A DNA stretch of 64,000 bases, from assembly GCA_964291445.2 (NCBI GenBank), contig OZ219864.1, forward strand, positions 124,001 to 188,000. The letters are read 5' to 3'. The notes below the pieces were generated by a model. That model was not told the DNA's origin. It made no database searches and saw only the letters and a program-made list of their open reading frames with translations. A program made the translations under genes and the position numbers. Of the stretch, positions 61,050 through 64,000 are shown piece by piece. The stretch comes from JAPOXR01 sp964291445 (lineage in GTDB: Bacteria; Pseudomonadota; Alphaproteobacteria; Rhodobacterales; Rhodobacteraceae). The stretch's first letter is position 1. Every line of letters starts with the position of its first letter.

Positions 61050-62411
61050 TCAGAATTGCCGCTCGAACTGCAACTCGGCGCGGTTTCGCTTGTAGTCATG
61101 CAATTGGGCATTGGATTTGCGCTTCTCGTTGATGAGCACAAGCCTGGGGGAGAATCCGGACAGGTTGAAGGCGCGGTGGTATACGGAGCCACGAAGAATT
61201 CGCGTCCGGTCCTCGCGGGCACCCCCATCGACCACGAATGGCGCCCGGCCTCCTTCATAATCGGTGCCGATCAGCTCGCCGCCGGCACCGACGGTAAATC
61301 CCCTGGGCAAGGCGACGGAGATGCCGAGACCGGCAAATCGTCTCGAGTTGTTGTGGTGGCGCACCTGCGTCCTTTCCTTCGAGTAGCCCATGCTGGCGTC
61401 GGCCTGCACGGTCGCCGTTGCCTGCCAGCGCAGCCCGAAGGATAGTGCAGCATGATGGCCGTCTCGCTCCTTTTCCCGCTCGTAGCGGCGGCGATGCCAT
61501 GACAGGTTTCCCTGCCCGACGACCCTCCTGGAGAAACGATGCTCTGTCTCGAGTCGAGCACCGATTTCGCTGAACTGGTGCCGGCCGGCCGTCCAGTGGC
61601 GGCGGGCACTGGCCAGCAGGCTGACCTCGCTCGCCTCATCAATGAGCCAGCGCGGTCCCATATGGGTCGAAAGCATTGTCTGGTCGAACTCCTTGCCGGA
61701 ATATTGCCGGAAGGAGATGTCCACCCCCATGCGAAGCCGCAGGTCACTGGCCAGCGGATACTGGTACTCGCCGCCGCCCCGCAGCACAATTCCCACCCCC
61801 GACTTTGCTCCCGACTCCGAATCTCGCTCGAAGGGCAGGCCGAAGATATTGATGGTCCGGGCATCCGAGGCGGCGTTGACGTTGGTGTCCGGGGCCAGGG
61901 ACACCCCGACATAGCCCCGCCAGCGCCGCCGCTCCCGGATTGCACCAAGGAACCTCATGATGTTGGCGGCCACCGCCGGATGCGGGTTGCCCGCCAGCAC
62001 CCGCTCAAAGTGCCGCCGCGACAGATCATCCTCACCCTTCAGAAAGAACGCCCGCGCCAGTTCAAGACGCACCCGCACCAACTCGGGCCGCTCCACCAGG
62101 ATGGCATGAAACGCCCCGATCGCCTCATCAAGCAACCCGTCTCGCCGCTCGTCGTCGGCAGCCTCCGCCGCCCCCAGCGCCGCCAGCCCAACAAGAAACA
62201 GCGCATCGATCCGATCAGCATGACCAGGCGCAATCGGCCGCAAGATGACCAAGGCCTCATCAAACCGCCCACCCTCGATCAACGCCCGAGCAGTATTCAC
62301 CTGCGGATCCGAAGACAAATGAGACGGCCGGTCAGTCACAGCCCCAAGAGCCACCACTCCCGACAACATCAGGAACACAAGAGCCCGAACCAGCGTACCG
62401 GGACGCATCAT
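61050..62411 (-). CDS. Slam-like outer-membrane protein (TPR plus DUF560 barrel)
   Basis: 453 residues from ATG 62411; a TTG at 62432 is less likely. A signal peptide (LVRALVFLMLSGVVALGA) is followed by TPR-like helices (ARALIEGGRFDEALVILRPI, DGLLDEAIGAFHAILVERPE, ARAFFLKGEDDLSRRHFERVL) to about residue 165. The rest is a beta-rich barrel with alternating strands (RWRGYVGVSLAPDTNVNAAS, LRLRMGVDISFRQYSG) ending in a terminal Phe (LQFERQF), as outer-membrane proteins do. TPR plus 14-strand barrel is the Slam architecture for moving lipoproteins to the cell surface. The next gene upstream-facing is a TbpB-like lipoprotein, its likely client. Confidence 0.88.
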   Translation of the reverse strand: MMRPGTLVRALVFLMLSGVVALGAVTDRPSHLSSDPQVNTARALIEGGRFDEALVILRPIAPGHADRIDALFLVGLAALGAAEAADDERRDGLLDEAIGAFHAILVERPELVRVRLELARAFFLKGEDDLSRRHFERVLAGNPHPAVAANIMRFLGAIRERRRWRGYVGVSLAPDTNVNAASDARTINIFGLPFERDSESGAKSGVGIVLRGGGEYQYPLASDLRLRMGVDISFRQYSGKEFDQTMLSTHMGPRWLIDEASEVSLLASARRHWTAGRHQFSEIGARLETEHRFSRRVVGQGNLSWHRRRYEREKERDGHHAALSFGLRWQATATVQADASMGYSKERTQVRHHNNSRRFAGLGISVALPRGFTVGAGGELIGTDYEGGRAPFVVDGGAREDRTRILRGSVYHRAFNLSGFSPRLVLINEKRKSNAQLHDYKRNRAELQFERQF

Positions 62412-62483
62412 TGACCGAAGAAGGCAACTCAATGCCTGCCCTCCTCCCCCAGATATCAGTGACCTGACCTAACGAACCTACGA

Positions 62484-63530
62484 CTATGGCGTAATGCTGC
62501 TCGGACTGATGTAGGTACGGATCATTCCCAGGAAACTGGGTTCATCGACATCGTCATCATCTTCTGTGGGAATTGCAGTAAAAGTGCCACCTACAGTGCG
62601 GGGGTAGGTGGCGTCGTCGGCGTCGTCGTTCGGCGTTTTGTTGTCGTATTCATAGGTTCCGAAGAATCTTCCACCCCAATCGCCGGTGTAGTCGATGTCA
62701 TTGACCGTTCCGCTCACGTCTCCCTCAAATTGGGCGCTAGCGTCACCACCAAAACCGGTGTGCTCCAATACGAGCTTGCTGCCAGATTTAGCTGAGGTGT
62801 CGTCCATGCGGATATTGGTGATTTCCCCGGATATGCCCTCTCTGTTTTCACCTGTCCCTTCAAAGTCTGCGTTCAGGGAAACGCTACCGTCAAGATATCC
62901 GATCTTGCCTGACTCCGTCAGATATTCGCCCCTCGCATTTCCGCTGTATTTTGCCTTGCCGAGGCCGGATACTAGGACACTGGAAGGGGTCGGAGAATTT
63001 CCGGAAACGAAGGCCCCGAGTGAATAGGTCCCAGAACTGTCTTCGGGAACGAACAGCCAGACGCCACCAGCCAGGTAGTCGGTGTCGCCGCCGTCCACAG
63101 ACTTGTCGTAATCGGTATAGACATCGACGTATACCGTGCCACCCGCAACCTTCTTGGTCAACTCCTTGCCTTGGGGGTAGACAGGCATATCGCGGGAATT
63201 GTCGGCGTTGTCCGGGGTGATTTCCCAATTGGGATTGACGGATGTTACCGTGTATTTGAGCCCTTTGTCATAATCGACCGTCACAGAAACCTCACCTTCG
63301 TCCGACGATGACTGTACTACGCTGTTTAATTCTGGGTCGATTTGCCGAGGCATGAGGCGGTCTTGGTCTCCGGCCGAATTGAGCGCAGTGGCAAGACCCG
63401 CCTTTTGTTCAGTAGTCACGTTCGCCAGATGGCCGGGGACGTCTGTTGGGTCACTGCCGCTGCCCCCGCAACCGGCAACGAGCATAGTGAGAGATGCGGC
63501 AACAACCGTTGCCGAAAAACGCGTAACCAT
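62484..63530 (-). CDS. TbpB-like surface lipoprotein (probable Slam client)
   Basis: 348 residues from ATG 63530 after GGGGGGA. SLTMLVAGCGGSGSD is a lipobox with Cys at about 21; +2 is Gly, so outer-membrane sorting is expected. The body is acidic and beta-rich. The C-terminal half has ISGEITNIRMDDTS, then FEGDVSGTVNDIDYTGDWGG and RFFGTYEYDNKT, then YPRTVGGTFTAIP: this matches the transferrin-binding-protein B type barrel whose last strands read G-F-G and VGGTF-A. It lies 72 bases upstream of the Slam-like gene in the same direction. Ligand unknown. Its GC content is visibly lower than neighbours. Confidence 0.82.
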   Translation of the reverse strand: MVTRFSATVVAASLTMLVAGCGGSGSDPTDVPGHLANVTTEQKAGLATALNSAGDQDRLMPRQIDPELNSVVQSSSDEGEVSVTVDYDKGLKYTVTSVNPNWEITPDNADNSRDMPVYPQGKELTKKVAGGTVYVDVYTDYDKSVDGGDTDYLAGGVWLFVPEDSSGTYSLGAFVSGNSPTPSSVLVSGLGKAKYSGNARGEYLTESGKIGYLDGSVSLNADFEGTGENREGISGEITNIRMDDTSAKSGSKLVLEHTGFGGDASAQFEGDVSGTVNDIDYTGDWGGRFFGTYEYDNKTPNDDADDATYPRTVGGTFTAIPTEDDDDVDEPSFLGMIRTYISPSSITP

Positions 63531-64000
63531 TGGTGAATCCCCCCAAGGACCGTGAAGCATTGCAGTCAATCCGACGATTGTATCTGAAGTTGGTAGAAGG
63601 CAGAAGTGTTTTCGGCCTCATTATTGGTGGAGTCGCGTTTGAGATACTCGGGCTCCGTCAGGCACCCGGTGGAATGAAATCCCGGTTGTCCGATTTGCCC
63701 TGGGACGCACGTGGAGGGGCTCTGATTTCATCTTCTCCCCGAATTGTGGAACTGGGTCTCGGCAGGACGCTATCCGGACTTACCGGACGGACTGACAGCC
63801 CCGTATGCTGACCACACTCAGGTAGTTGGGGGGCCGGCACAAACTGAAACGAGATAGTCGTTTCCCCTTCCGGCCTTGTTCTCAACTGCATTTGCGAGGT
63901 CGTCGTCAGTCTTGGACATCCCGCGGCCGGATGCTGGTGAAGCCGATTACCCGAGTGCTTGAATCTACCATCCCACGACTTGCTGCCAGTGGTCGGCGAA
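63531..64000. other. Window end, no gene supported
   Basis: 470 bases upstream of the lipoprotein gene. A 77-codon minus-strand frame (63658-63891) and a 93-codon plus-strand frame (63530-63811) exist but carry no recognisable motif or ribosome site. Promoter of the lipoprotein-Slam operon must lie here. Confidence 0.4.

Noticed and set aside
1..64000. CRISPR arrays, tRNA and rRNA genes
   Set aside because: No regularly spaced 25-40 base repeats, no tRNA T-loop/anticodon arrangement and no rRNA-like segment was noticed on reading both strands; a dedicated scan could still find a missed tRNA.

Overview
The window is GC-rich (mostly 60-66 percent by eye) and densely coded, with many 4-bp ATGA gene overlaps. 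The rpsO-pnp pair, CbiB, RNase HII, a homogentisate pathway, MR/MLE enzymes, hydantoinase-type proteins and an FCD-GntR regulator suggest a free-living heterotrophic alphaproteobacterium, possibly Rhodospirillales-like. That placement is inference; there is no rRNA or other taxonomic marker here. I found no tRNA, rRNA or CRISPR array.

Layout. 1-0.6 kb: end of an ABC permease. 1-6.4 kb: a two-gene accessory operon, a DUF4143 ATPase translationally coupled to a 1380-residue NACHT NTPase with a C-terminal PD-(D/E)XK-like domain, behind a 24-bp palindrome. 6.6-11.2 kb (minus): an SRAP protein, then a Rieske oxygenase operon with two paralogous unknown genes and a frameshifted DUF1116 gene. 11.4-14 kb: pnp and rpsO. 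14.2-18.4 kb: a second accessory ATPase operon (COG1672-like AAA plus AAA-wHTH-TPR) behind a palindrome overlapping its promoter. 18.9-22.4 kb: MscS channel, CbiB, RNase HII and an exported protein. 22.9-26.3 kb: a decayed MR/MLE fragment, a NrtR-like Nudix regulator divergent from an ARPP-1-like gene, and an intact MR/MLE enzyme. 26.4-27.4 kb: a transposase scrap and a NYN-domain protein.

27.56-34.36 kb is an IS21-family element with matching ends and a perfect 8-bp target duplication. It carries a TOPRIM passenger gene. Its istA is interrupted by a 3.45-kb serine-recombinase element and is also frameshifted; its istB has lost the Walker B acidic residues. The element therefore looks immobile.

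34.8-44.5 kb is a catabolic regulon. GntR, an M24 peptidase and a GAF protein run leftward; a sugar-type ABC importer (binding protein, two-domain ATPase, permease) interleaved with HyuA/HyuB runs rightward from a shared control region holding a palindrome. A plausible reading is uptake and ATP-dependent opening of a cyclic amide, followed by peptidase action.

44.8-51.9 kb holds a second DUF4143 ATPase, an XRE regulator, an aminotransferase, a small zincin and an acyl-CoA synthetase. 52-60.4 kb is a homogentisate catabolic locus: hmgA, fahA, two MBL-fold hydrolases, an aromatic FAD monooxygenase and a DUF2783 protein leftward; MarR, maleylacetoacetate isomerase and thiolase rightward. 60.4-63.5 kb ends with a membrane protein and a Slam-like outer-membrane protein paired with a TbpB-like lipoprotein, a likely surface-lipoprotein export pair.
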